From positions 1 to 52,607 of the forward strand of contig CAJUGT010000005.1 in NCBI GenBank assembly GCA_910586435.1: a stretch of 52,607 nt of DNA, given 5' to 3'. The notes beneath the pieces were generated by a model. The model was not told where the DNA came from and searched no databases. It worked only from the letters and a program-made list of their open reading frames with translations. Position numbers and translations under genes: made by a program. The stretch is from an uncultured Acetatifactor sp. GTDB lineage: Bacteria; Bacillota; Clostridia; Lachnospirales; Lachnospiraceae. This document shows positions 44,469 through 52,607 of the stretch, one piece after another (the first letter of the stretch is position 1; each line of letters opens with the position of its first letter).

Positions 44469-44516
44469 TATTACGGTTACTGTAATTAATATATCACTAT
44501 CCGTAATAGTTGTCAA
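44467..44516 (-). promoter_or_regulatory. padR promoter with operator
   Basis: On minus: TTGACA (44516-44511), 17-bp spacer, TATATT (44493-44488). ATTACGG (44507-44501) and CCGTAAT (44477-44471) form an inverted repeat around the -10, with a second, internal ATTAC/GTAAT. Fits autorepression. Confidence 0.7.
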
Positions 44517-44572
44517 CAGACTGAAAATATTTTACAGCAATTATTGAATACTTCCTCAGCACAAGCCAGCAC

Positions 44573-44614
44573 ATAAAAAGCAGGCTAACAAATCATTTCA
44601 TTTGCTACCCTGCC
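44573..44614 (-). terminator. Terminator after spoVAC
   Basis: Hairpin with GCAGG/CCTGC and TAGCAAAT/ATTTGTTA arms (about 44580-44614), followed on minus by CTTTTTAT. Canonical. Confidence 0.75.
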
Positions 44615-44652
44615 TGTAACACAAACTCTTCTATATCTTTTCTGTTCTCTTA

Positions 44653-45126
44653 TCAGAAAAATCCCAGCATTTTCCCGATCCAATACCCAACTCCCAGCAC
44701 CCAGCTAGTAAATATTCCATACAATATCACCGGTCCGGCAATGGTAAAAATCTTGCACCCAATACCGAATACCTGACCTTCCGCTTTATACTCAATGGCA
44801 GGCGCCGCCACACTGTTGGCAAATCCTGTAATGGGTACCAGCGCTCCGGCTCCGCCCCATTTTACGATTTTAGGGTAAATTCCGAATCCAGTACATATTA
44901 CCGATAAAAGCACCAATATCAAAGAACACCAGCTTCCCGCATCCTGTTTATCCAGCCCTAAGTTTTTCGCATAATTTAATATAAACTGGCCAACACAGCA
45001 TATCAATCCACCTGTGACAAATGCCTTCAGCATTTGCAGCCACAGATTATGCGTGGGAGTCACCTCTTTGACATATTGTTCATATTCTTTTTGCTTCTGT
45101 TTCTTTTCACTGCTTGTCTCTTCCAT
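44653..45126 (-). CDS. spoVAC: Stage V sporulation protein AC
   Basis: 157 residues from ATG 45126, which has AGGAGG eight bases upstream; the ATG at 45186 lacks a site. Hydrophilic start, KEYEQYVKEVTPTHNLWLQM, then about four membrane helices. SpoVAC is a spore inner-membrane channel for dipicolinate. Normally next to spoVAD and spoVAE; here neither follows. A weak sigma-G-like site (CATACTTA on minus at 45193-45186) is possible. Confidence 0.85.
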   Translation of the reverse strand: MEETSSEKKQKQKEYEQYVKEVTPTHNLWLQMLKAFVTGGLICCVGQFILNYAKNLGLDKQDAGSWCSLILVLLSVICTGFGIYPKIVKWGGAGALVPITGFANSVAAPAIEYKAEGQVFGIGCKIFTIAGPVILYGIFTSWVLGVGYWIGKMLGFF

Positions 45127-45238
45127 CTCGTCTGCCTCCTCACATATATCACAACTTGTCAGCGATTTTCTATGACTATCTTCCATAAGTATGTGCAGAC
45201 GCTGTTTTTTTATGTAAATTCAGCAAAAACAATCTTCC

Positions 45239-46942
45239 TTATATGACAAATTTATCCATCAAATCCGCCATCTTCTCTACCTGACCGCTCTGTTCCTGAC
45301 TGATTGCCGCAGTTTCCTCCGATGTGGCCGCATTGTCATCCACCGCACCGGAAATATTGCCCAGATTTGCGTCAATTTTCTGCATATATTGCACATTTTC
45401 ATCCAGCAGGTCGGAAATCTGGCTCATTTTTTCCGTGGCCATTCTCGCTCCCGCCATAACCTCTTCCATATTTTTCACGGTTTCATCGGCAATTGCGTTC
45501 CCTTTTTCCACCGCCTCTACCGTCGTCTCTATCAGCCTGGTGGTTTCTTTTGCGGATTTGGCAGATTCTTCCGCCAATTTCTTAACCTGCTCGGACACAA
45601 CCGCAAATCCCCTTCCGGCTTCCCCGGCACGGGCTGCTTCAATTGCGGCATTGAGAGACAGAAGATTCGTTTGGGTGGCAATATCCTCAATGGCGCCAAT
45701 GATGGCATTGATTTCCTCCGAACACTTTCTTATCTCGCCGATTGCGTCTTTCAGTTCATGCATTTTTACATTTCCCGCAGTCAGGGTCTCTCCTGCCAGA
45801 GCGGCAATGGACACACATTCCCTGGCATCTTTTGAGTTTTTGTCCATATCTGAATAGAGATTCTCTGTCAGGGTTGTAAGATCCGAAACCGTTGTTGCCT
45901 GTATCGTACTTGACTCCGCCAGATTTGTAGCCGCATCGGCCAATTGCTGGGAACCTCCCTTAATCTGCTCGGACATTTCACGCAAAGTACGCAGCGTGTG
46001 CCTGATTTCCTGGCTGATTTTGTAGAAAGACTCCTTGATGGCGGAAAATTCTCCCACATAATTCTGGTTCAGAGAAATGTCATAATTTCCATCGCCCATC
46101 TGCTCCAAAACCGCCGTAATCTCACCGATGATTTTCACCAGATTGTCCTTCATAAACCTGATAGCACCTACCATCCGGCCAACCTCACTGTCATCTTCCG
46201 TCATATCAAAAGATTCATGAAGATTTCCCGCTGACATGGCAACCATCTGTTCAGACACCTTTGTAATAGGCGCCAGCAGTTCTTCTCTGGAGAATCTTAT
46301 GGATACCATTATCTGACGACTCACATAGAAAAAAGAAATCAGAAAAAGGATTTCAACCATGGTCTGTATCAATACCAGTCTATCTTTCTTTCCATTCAGT
46401 CTCTCCTGTATTCTGTTAATGGCTGCGTCGGTCTGTGAATTGATAACCGCAATTTCCTTTTCATACTGGTCCCCAAACACATAGTTAATCGCCGCTTCCT
46501 TGTTTCCCGCAGCCACCGCTTCCATGGCATTTTCCTCCAATGGAACAAGGCTGTCCGAAATGCTTGCGATACTTTCCATCTCATGCCATTCCTTATCAGT
46601 AATATTATTTTCCTTCAGGCCTGCCCATGCGCTATCCCGGCTCTTTACCTCATTCAGTTCCCTCATATAATCATTGTAATAGTCCACATTTCCTGTAACA
46701 GAATATGCTTGTACCGCATATGTAAGCGCCTTTGAACCCAGACGATACTGATTCAGCAGCTGTGTGGTTTCCAGTCGGTCTTCCTCCACCAATATCACAT
46801 AAAAGTTCACCGCAATGGATATTGCCAGAAGCACACCTCCAAGTATCAACGCTGTTATGGTTCTCCTCACAATAATTCTTAAATGAAGCTCCTGACTATT
46901 CTTACCCAAACTTTCCACTTCCGCCTTTTTAGATTGATCCAT
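45239..46942 (-). CDS. Methyl-accepting chemotaxis protein
   Basis: 567 residues: helix near 30-50, a four-helix-bundle-type sensor region (about 55-205), second helix (about 208-226), HAMP (230-285), and a signalling domain with the hairpin IGAIEDIATQTNLLSLNAAI and EAARAGEAGRGFAVVSEQVK. GGAGG precedes the ATG. Ligand unknown. Relation to the flagellin-like gene is only circumstantial. Confidence 0.93.
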   Translation of the reverse strand: MDQSKKAEVESLGKNSQELHLRIIVRRTITALILGGVLLAISIAVNFYVILVEEDRLETTQLLNQYRLGSKALTYAVQAYSVTGNVDYYNDYMRELNEVKSRDSAWAGLKENNITDKEWHEMESIASISDSLVPLEENAMEAVAAGNKEAAINYVFGDQYEKEIAVINSQTDAAINRIQERLNGKKDRLVLIQTMVEILFLISFFYVSRQIMVSIRFSREELLAPITKVSEQMVAMSAGNLHESFDMTEDDSEVGRMVGAIRFMKDNLVKIIGEITAVLEQMGDGNYDISLNQNYVGEFSAIKESFYKISQEIRHTLRTLREMSEQIKGGSQQLADAATNLAESSTIQATTVSDLTTLTENLYSDMDKNSKDARECVSIAALAGETLTAGNVKMHELKDAIGEIRKCSEEINAIIGAIEDIATQTNLLSLNAAIEAARAGEAGRGFAVVSEQVKKLAEESAKSAKETTRLIETTVEAVEKGNAIADETVKNMEEVMAGARMATEKMSQISDLLDENVQYMQKIDANLGNISGAVDDNAATSEETAAISQEQSGQVEKMADLMDKFVI

Positions 46943-47217
46943 CTTTTTACCTCCGTGCTTCTTGAAAACTGGTTTGACACCGACTTACCCACCTCTGCCT
47001 GCTGTGCCTTTCCCAAGCCCAAGTACCGCTTATAAAAAAGTACCGCATTTCTCATCTTCCATTTTAGAGGAAGGATATCCTACTAAAGTACTATTGAGTT
47101 ATTTCGCTTATAGATAATACTACCAAATTAACACGCCTGTGTCCATAGATTTTGCTGTAAAACTTCCAAAATATATTTCCATTTGTTCCTGTTCACTCCG
47201 TTCACAGCAACTTCCAT
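46943..47217. other. Intergenic region before the chemoreceptor
   Basis: About 275 bases. It has a direct repeat GCGGTACTT on minus (near 47020-47065) and AT-rich stretches. I could not define a promoter or an RNA fold. Confidence 0.35.
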
Positions 47218-47772
47218 TTACATCACCCCACCCTTCCATAATTCTTCCAGCCTGTCCATGGAAATCCCTGCCGTTCCCGCAAAATGCCGGATTTCCTCCA
47301 ACCCTTCCGCAACATATCGATCCGGTTCTTCCTTTGTGATTCCTATTGCCACTTTATATCTGGAATATTTTTCCTCAGCCTTTTCCAAAAAATCTTCCAT
47401 AGGCACATCACAAATCAGAATTTCTCTTGCGCCTGCCTGGCGTATGACCTCTTCCAGCGCCCTCTTCTCAACCTCCGTCATGCCTTCAGGCGCACACAGA
47501 GCCACAGGTGGTTTTGATAACGTCTTCCTTCCCACTGCTTTCCTGAACAGTTCCTGAAACAACGCCGCTGCCGCAATATAATCCGCAACCTTCCCCCGCC
47601 GCAGGGGCGAACACACCAGAATTTCCCCACCCTTTCCCGCAAACTCTGCCGCCTCAGTTCCCACGGCCAGGATTTTACCGCTTGTTTCTTCGTATGCCAC
47701 CAGGGACTTCTCTTTCAGCACGGTCCCTTTATCTTTCACATAAATTACAATATCCGCAGGTTCATAATTCAT
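47218..47772 (-). CDS. Truncated MreB-like protein
   Basis: 184 residues from ATG 47772 (GGAGG 11 bases upstream). Similar to the first half of MreB: DIVIYVKDKGTVLKEKSLVA, ILAVGTEAAEF, VALCAPEGMTEVEKRALEEV and RQAGAREILICDVP match the actin-like core. The usual first phosphate-binding motif GIDLGTANT is missing and the protein stops before the second half, so ATP binding and polymerisation are doubtful. Frame also open from 47841, overlapping the GH gene stop. Last gene of the anSME/GH operon. Confidence 0.7.
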   Translation of the reverse strand: MNYEPADIVIYVKDKGTVLKEKSLVAYEETSGKILAVGTEAAEFAGKGGEILVCSPLRRGKVADYIAAAALFQELFRKAVGRKTLSKPPVALCAPEGMTEVEKRALEEVIRQAGAREILICDVPMEDFLEKAEEKYSRYKVAIGITKEEPDRYVAEGLEEIRHFAGTAGISMDRLEELWKGGVM

Positions 47773-47827
47773 TCTATTCACATCCTCCGCTTTCTTCCTT
47801 CCCTTTCGGCCCTGTTCCAGGACTGGT

Positions 47828-50800
47828 TCACAGAGCCTCATAGGAATGTGTTTGGCAGTCAAATCTTTGGCCCTCAAAAAGCCCCAGCGCGGTATTGCGC
47901 AATTTGATTTTCACCATATTTTTCCCCTGTTTCAGGCAGCCAGACGGAAATCTGAATATATATGGCTGCCACGGGCAGGGGGAAGTCTCATAGCCCCCTG
48001 CCGAAAGCCTGACAGAATCCGCCAACCACGGGACATTTTCCAGCCTGACATAGACATCACCTTCCGAAACATCCCCCGATGTTTCGCAAACCTCTGCCCC
48101 TGCGTCCGTCTCCTCCATCAAAAATTCTCCTGTATACGTAACCGCCCCATAATAAAAAGGAATACCTGCCTGAACAAAATCTCCCAGCTTTCCACTGCGC
48201 CGCAAGGGTGTCAAATGCCATTCATCCCCTCTCCGTTCCACACCGAAATTCCCAAAGAGATAAAGCGGATTCCTCATTCCCCCAAAGGAAACATCCACCT
48301 TCATTTTGACAATCATTTCATTCTCTCCCGGCACAAGAATCCTTCCCACCTCCGCCGCAAGATTTGTATCCAGGTAAATCTTTTTCCTGGAAAACCACTT
48401 CTCTTCAACTGCTTCTCCGTTTATCCTGATACTCCACTCACCCAGAAATGTCTCCGGTTCCATGACAAGATAAACAGGTTCTTGTGGTTCCAGCCCGTCA
48501 GAACAGAAGACTTTCATGCGGTACTCCACCTCCGCTCCCTTAAAATCAAGCTCTTTGGGACACCCAAAATATTTTTTCTGAATCACCGGATAGGTAAATC
48601 CCCCCTTTTCCAGCTGATCTATCAGAGGTGCTGTCTCCACCTCCGCGCTTTGTCCGTCAGAAAGAATAAGCTCCCAGAAACCAAGGCGAATTGCGTTTGG
48701 CCCTTCCAGCTCAAATTCCATATCCCCTTCCACCTTCATGGTCAGACACTTATGGGGCGCTTCCAGGCAGCAACCGCATTCCAGCCTTCGAGATTCATAT
48801 GCCGCCAACGCCAGCTTCCAGCTCCTGCCATGAGGATCTCTGACCTCCAGCCAGCGCGCGTTTCCTGAGGTATTCACTACAAAAAGCCTCTCCGCTCCGT
48901 CTTCTCCTGTTCCTGATACTATGGGAAGCCCCTCTCTCCCAAGACCGTCCACCGCATTGATTTCCCAATTCATATTGACCTTTGTGGTCATCCAGCCAAC
49001 TGCTTCTTCTATACTTCCTGCCAGACAGCAGGAACCTGTTTCCTTTGTAACCAGCTTCTTCCCCTGACAATAGGCAGACCAAAGCGCTTCCCCATCCGTC
49101 CCAAAAATCTCTCCAAAGGCTCTGACCTCACTGCCCTCTTGAATTTCCTCAAAAGGAATCGAGTACAAACCGCATATTTTTCCGCCTTTACGGGCAAATT
49201 CCAGCAGCTTTCCGCCAGCGTCCCTTTCCAGATTTCTCATAGGGGGCAAAACCACCATCTCATACCTCTCCCCATGAATCCGATACTCAACGCTCCCCCT
49301 TTCGGACACCACATCCCCCTCCGCAAAAAGCTCCGGATCAATGATATAATAATCCAATCCCTGATAAAGCATCTGATTCTGCAATCTGGCAAAATCTTCC
49401 AGTAACCTTGTGCCCATCTCTCTTCCGGAAGTCCACACGGAAGTAATGGGGTCAATGAGCAACAGCTTGACATGACGTTTTGTGGTACGCAGAAATTCTC
49501 CCAGTTCGGAAGCATAGTTTGTCAGTACCTCCGCATCCTCCCACCAGGGCATCTGATAAAAAGCCGACGGGGGCGCATCATGCTTTTTCAGCCCATCTGT
49601 GGTATAGAAAAAACCATGAATGACAAAAAAGTCTACTCCCTGCACACCAATCCAGTCAAACATCCATTTCATATCCTGCATGGTCATCCCCCAGCCGATA
49701 CTGTGTCCAACCTCGCATAAGGCCGCAGGTTTATGATAAAAATGAGCCGCTGAGGAAACCATTTTGCCATTGGCCCGATATTTCATGCCGATCATTCTGG
49801 CAGCGCTTCCCACCTTCTGATGCCCTGTGTCAATTCCGGGAATATCAAAATACTGAAGCTGCCGGCTCCGCAATATTGGCTTTTCCCCCGCATAGAGAAG
49901 ACCATTTGCCCTGCACCAGTCAGAAATCTGTTTGTCATAGGCCTCCATAAAGCAATCCGCCGCCGTACATCTGTATGCATATCTCACCTTTGCGGAGAGT
50001 TCCCCAAGCTCCTCCCAAAGGGCAGGCAGGGAAGCTGTCAAGTCAATCCCATGCCTTTGAAGCACCTCACTTCGCAAACGTGGGGACCAGGGCTGGGAGT
50101 CCGGAAAAGCCGTTATTTCATCTGTGAATATCCCCTTGACCGTACTGCCGAACGCCGCCCCAATCTCCCTTTTATAACGCTCATGGGTCAATTCTATAAA
50201 ATATCTCACTGCCTCCGGGTTCATGGTGTCAATATAGTTCTCAAAATATTTAAAATGCTTTGTGACCGTTTCCGTCACCAGATAAATTTTCCATATTCCC
50301 TCCGGGGCGTTCCAATGCAGAAATTTAACCTGATCTCCTGTAAAATATCTCTTTTTATTATACTCCGTAAGCCCGCTGTACTGAAAAACCTCCTGACAAT
50401 ATCCCGTTCCCACATAATCTCTCAGCTCAATATAATCCTCCAGATTGATATTGCCCTGCCCATCGGTACGATATGCCCTTGCCAGAAGCACATTCCCCCA
50501 CGGCGCATACAGCTTGACTTCTTTCCCTCCCTGGACAATTTCCACTTTCTTTTCCAGTCGTTTGCTCAGGAATTCGGGATGGTCCAGAACTACTTCGCCG
50601 CCGCAGATACCACTTGGATAAGGATATTCATCATAAAGCCACACTTCCATTCCGTTTTTCCCGGCCGTCTCCACTGCCAGACTCACACGGTCAAAATACT
50701 CCCGGGACATATAAGGCACTCCCATCCCCTGTCTGGGATGAATCATAAACCCCTGAATCCCTTTCCTCTTCATCTCCCTTATCTGTTCCACGATTGTCTC

Positions 50801-50869
50801 TTCTTCCATATCACCGTTCCAGAACCAAAAGGGCTGCATTCCCAGTTTTAAATCATGTTTCCCATTCAA
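47828..50869 (-). CDS. GH106-like glycosidase (alpha-L-rhamnosidase type)
   Basis: 1013 residues, no signal peptide. N-terminal (beta/alpha)8-like start MQPFWFWNGDMEEETIVEQI, GIQGFMIHPRQGMGVPYMS and WLYDEYPYPSGICGG match the GH106-like glycoside hydrolase family; GIFTDEITAFPDSQPW is a probable acidic active-site region. C-terminal beta-rich domains follow (about 700-1013). Cytoplasmic, so it would act on imported oligosaccharides. Before its start lies the shared 17-nt leader at 50875-50891. Family-level function is likely; exact sugar uncertain. Confidence 0.75.
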   Translation of the reverse strand: MNGKHDLKLGMQPFWFWNGDMEEETIVEQIREMKRKGIQGFMIHPRQGMGVPYMSREYFDRVSLAVETAGKNGMEVWLYDEYPYPSGICGGEVVLDHPEFLSKRLEKKVEIVQGGKEVKLYAPWGNVLLARAYRTDGQGNINLEDYIELRDYVGTGYCQEVFQYSGLTEYNKKRYFTGDQVKFLHWNAPEGIWKIYLVTETVTKHFKYFENYIDTMNPEAVRYFIELTHERYKREIGAAFGSTVKGIFTDEITAFPDSQPWSPRLRSEVLQRHGIDLTASLPALWEELGELSAKVRYAYRCTAADCFMEAYDKQISDWCRANGLLYAGEKPILRSRQLQYFDIPGIDTGHQKVGSAARMIGMKYRANGKMVSSAAHFYHKPAALCEVGHSIGWGMTMQDMKWMFDWIGVQGVDFFVIHGFFYTTDGLKKHDAPPSAFYQMPWWEDAEVLTNYASELGEFLRTTKRHVKLLLIDPITSVWTSGREMGTRLLEDFARLQNQMLYQGLDYYIIDPELFAEGDVVSERGSVEYRIHGERYEMVVLPPMRNLERDAGGKLLEFARKGGKICGLYSIPFEEIQEGSEVRAFGEIFGTDGEALWSAYCQGKKLVTKETGSCCLAGSIEEAVGWMTTKVNMNWEINAVDGLGREGLPIVSGTGEDGAERLFVVNTSGNARWLEVRDPHGRSWKLALAAYESRRLECGCCLEAPHKCLTMKVEGDMEFELEGPNAIRLGFWELILSDGQSAEVETAPLIDQLEKGGFTYPVIQKKYFGCPKELDFKGAEVEYRMKVFCSDGLEPQEPVYLVMEPETFLGEWSIRINGEAVEEKWFSRKKIYLDTNLAAEVGRILVPGENEMIVKMKVDVSFGGMRNPLYLFGNFGVERRGDEWHLTPLRRSGKLGDFVQAGIPFYYGAVTYTGEFLMEETDAGAEVCETSGDVSEGDVYVRLENVPWLADSVRLSAGGYETSPCPWQPYIFRFPSGCLKQGKNMVKIKLRNTALGLFEGQRFDCQTHSYEAL

Positions 50870-50932
50870 CTCTTCATCCTCCTATTCCAATGTCATCTCT
50901 CCACTGCGGCGCCCTTTGGGCTTATTCTATCC

Positions 50933-52099
50933 TCAAAAATTCTTATCCCGGGCAATGTCCTTCAGACTTCCCAAGCATTCCTGAAAAAATCTCCTGCAAC
51001 CTGCGCAATACCTATTTTCATACTCCTCTGTCCCGGCCTGCCGCACCCTGTTCCTGAAACACCCTCCCCGGCACAAAGGAAAAAAGACACAACTTTTGCA
51101 CTCCTTGGGCAGTTTCCGAGAACGTGACACAAATTCCCCGGCTGCCGGATGGCTCTGTATCTGAGCATATTTGTCCCGATTATAATTGCCAAGGCAATAA
51201 GGGTCCAATGCGTAAAAATCACAGGGATACACATTTCCATTGGCTTCCACCACATTCTGCACACTACAGGTTCCGCACATGGCGCAATTCTCCGGAGGAT
51301 ACCCCCGCAAGATACTGATGTAATTGGAAAACTCCCGTATGTATGGCTGCCTCCCCTTCCGATAGTCCCGGTACCAGAGTCCAAAAAGCTTCACAAGAAA
51401 CTCTCCGTACTGCTCCGGTGTCAGGGAATATTCCCCTTTGCCAATCTCCCCCAAGGGATCAAGGCAAAGAATATACTGCTGATATTTCCAGCCCCTTCTC
51501 CTGTAATCTTCGTATACTTTCTCAATCCCCGCCGCCAAATCTTTTGTCACCACAGTAAGAATATTATAGTCCACACCATGTCTGTCAAAGAGTTTGGCTG
51601 TTTCCATTACCCTGTCATAAGTTCCTCTCCCCAATGTGTCACACCGATATTTGTCATGGAACTCTTTTGTTCCGTCCACAGACAGCCCAATCAGAAAATT
51701 TTCCTCACGAAAAAACTCACACCACTCTTCGGCACTATTGGTTCTGTCATGAATAATCCCATAACCATTTGTCTGCAACGCATTATATACAAGCAGGTTA
51801 TTACGCTGATATTTCTTTTGGTATTCCGCCGCAGCCTTAAAAAAGTCCAGACCCGCAAGTGTGGGTTCTCCTCCCTGATACAGGTAACTCACGTATCCCC
51901 GGGCATTGAGCATGGTCTTTCGGACGACATTTTTCAATGTCTCCCTGGACATTTTTCCAAAATAGTCCTTCTCCCGCTTTTGGGTCTCATCACGATAAAA
52001 ACAATAGGCACAATTCATGTCGCACAGACCGGACACAGGTTTCAGCAACACCGCCACTGATTTTTCAATTCTCTTATCCACTTGCCCATATACCGCCAT
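50933..52099 (-). CDS. Anaerobic sulfatase-maturase-type radical SAM protein
   Basis: 388 residues. CDMNCAYCFYRDE gives Cys26, 30, 33 with the tyrosine of the anSME group; QGGEPTLAG and LSVDGTKEFHDKYR follow, then a long SPASM part with CAMCGTCSVQNVVEANGNVY, CKSCVFFPLCRGGCFRN and YCAGC, two extra iron-sulfur clusters. In the known enzymes it turns Cys or Ser of sulfatases into formylglycine. No sulfatase gene is in the window, so the target is unknown. Start site is weak. Confidence 0.85.
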   Translation of the reverse strand: MAVYGQVDKRIEKSVAVLLKPVSGLCDMNCAYCFYRDETQKREKDYFGKMSRETLKNVVRKTMLNARGYVSYLYQGGEPTLAGLDFFKAAAEYQKKYQRNNLLVYNALQTNGYGIIHDRTNSAEEWCEFFREENFLIGLSVDGTKEFHDKYRCDTLGRGTYDRVMETAKLFDRHGVDYNILTVVTKDLAAGIEKVYEDYRRRGWKYQQYILCLDPLGEIGKGEYSLTPEQYGEFLVKLFGLWYRDYRKGRQPYIREFSNYISILRGYPPENCAMCGTCSVQNVVEANGNVYPCDFYALDPYCLGNYNRDKYAQIQSHPAAGEFVSRSRKLPKECKSCVFFPLCRGGCFRNRVRQAGTEEYENRYCAGCRRFFQECLGSLKDIARDKNF

Positions 52100-52216
52100 T
52101 CCATTGACTTGTTATAATCCCATTCTTATATTGCAGCTTCTTTTCCACACTGCGCTTTCTTTGCAACAGTTCATCCAGGTCACTGCGCTGCAATCTTTCC
52201 TGCCTTAAATACACAA

Positions 52217-52269
52217 ATACCCCATTGAAGTATCTTGCGCATCATCACAAGATACCTCCACAGGGTATT
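52217..52269 (-). terminator. Hairpin after the cell wall repeat gene
   Basis: AATACCC/GGGTATT outer arms and GTATCTTG/CAAGATAC inner arms, with about 12 bases past the gene's stop. No long U-tract. Confidence 0.5.
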
Positions 52270-52281
52270 GATATGACAATC

Positions 52282-52607
52282 CTATAAAACTACTTTTCCA
52301 TTTTCAACCACATAAATTATTCCATTTTCTCCAAAGACAACACCGCTGAACCCAAATTGGATGCTTCCGTTCTCCACATACCACCAACCCGCTTCGTTGT
52401 ACGCCAGGCCTGTGTAGCCGAACTGGATTGCTCCATTTTCCACATACCACCAGCCTGCTTCATTGGGTACCAGGCCCGTGTAGCCGAACTGGATTGCTCC
52501 GTTTTCCACATACCACCAGCCTGCTTCATTGGGCACCAGGCCTGTGTAGCCAAACTGGATTGCTCCATTTTCCACATACCACCAGCCTGCTTCATTGGGT
52601 ACCAGGC
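52282..52607 (-). CDS. Cell wall-binding repeat protein, 5' part outside window
   Basis: C-terminal end of a surface protein. About 4.5 copies of a 22-residue unit, GWWYVENGAIQFGYTGLVP and NEA, the choline-binding/cell wall repeat type found in Clostridia, ending VVENGKVVL. The DNA repeat unit is 66 bp and its copies are nearly identical, so copy number probably changes easily. The catalytic or other N-terminal part is beyond 52607. Confidence 0.85.
   Translation of the reverse strand, partial: LVPNEAGWWYVENGAIQFGYTGLVPNEAGWWYVENGAIQFGYTGLVPNEAGWWYVENGAIQFGYTGLAYNEAGWWYVENGSIQFGFSGVVFGENGIIYVVENGKVVL

Noticed and set aside
49820..50851. 343-residue plus-strand frame opposite the GH106-like gene
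   Set aside because: Antisense shadow of the glycosidase; composition is typical of a reversed coding strand.
1..52607. tRNA or rRNA genes
   Set aside because: No cloverleaf with TTCGAATC-type arms or rRNA segments was noticed on either strand; a dedicated search was not possible.

Overview
The window reads as chromosomal DNA of a low- to mid-GC, spore-forming anaerobic Firmicute, most likely a Lachnospiraceae-type Clostridia. This is inferred from strong AGGAGG ribosome-binding sites, a SpoVAC protein, a flagellin-like protein and chemoreceptor, an anaerobic sulfatase-type maturase, Uma2 and AAA/PD-(D/E)XK proteins, and choline-binding-type cell wall repeats. I cannot name the species. Almost every gene is on the minus strand; only argG, a DUF1294 protein and one small secreted peptide are on plus.

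Layout: (1) 1-1.4 kb: the 5' part of comEA and a small DMT/DUF606 transporter with a leader RNA that could hide its start codon. (2) 1.5-10.3 kb: an arginine operon read leftwards (argC, an AAA/PD-(D/E)XK protein, a GNAT, argJ, argB, argD, then a solute-binding protein joined to argD), with ARG-box-like TATGCA palindromes upstream of argC. (3) 10.4-14.7 kb: a YtrA-type GntR regulator, two membrane subunits, an ABC ATPase and a large secreted protein. (4) 14.8-17.8 kb: divergent argG, DUF1294, and a pair of DUF4230 proteins, one of which carries an in-frame amber codon.

(5) 18-31.9 kb is the most interesting part: a RiPP (ribosomally made, modified peptide) operon under an apparent peptide-sensing switch. 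Leftward from 29530 come a papain-like/BtrH-like protein, a radical SAM/SPASM enzyme, a 46-residue Cys-rich precursor peptide, a PqqD-like recognition protein, a second radical SAM/SPASM enzyme, two ABC exporters, an HPr-kinase-like protein, an S24/S26 peptidase, an acyl carrier protein, an FkbH-like glyceryl-ACP enzyme and a nucleotidyltransferase. Next to it are a small secreted peptide (plus strand) and a convergent XRE-TPR (RRNPP-like) regulator. The intergenic region between peptide and operon is a perfect 24-bp inverted repeat that holds the -35 elements of both divergent promoters. Chemistry and product are not predictable from known classes, because glyceryl-ACP machinery is unexpected beside radical SAM peptide enzymes.

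(6) 32-35 kb: DegV, a lipoprotein and a flagellin-like protein. (7) 35-40 kb: a MarR-controlled heterodimeric ABC exporter with a 110-bp tandem palindromic repeat between marR and the transporter. (8) 40-47 kb: a lone tyrosine recombinase, a Uma2 protein, a PadR/DUF2812/EreA-TIKI-like operon, a lone SpoVAC and a chemoreceptor. (9) 47-52.6 kb: an anSME-type radical SAM protein, a GH106-like glycosidase and a truncated MreB-like protein in one operon, then the C-terminus of a cell wall repeat protein that runs off the window.

Intergenic regions carry a family of covarying palindromic repeats (AGTTCCG...CTGTT) inside operons. Start sites were moved to internal codons wherever a better ribosome-binding site was visible; each case is stated.
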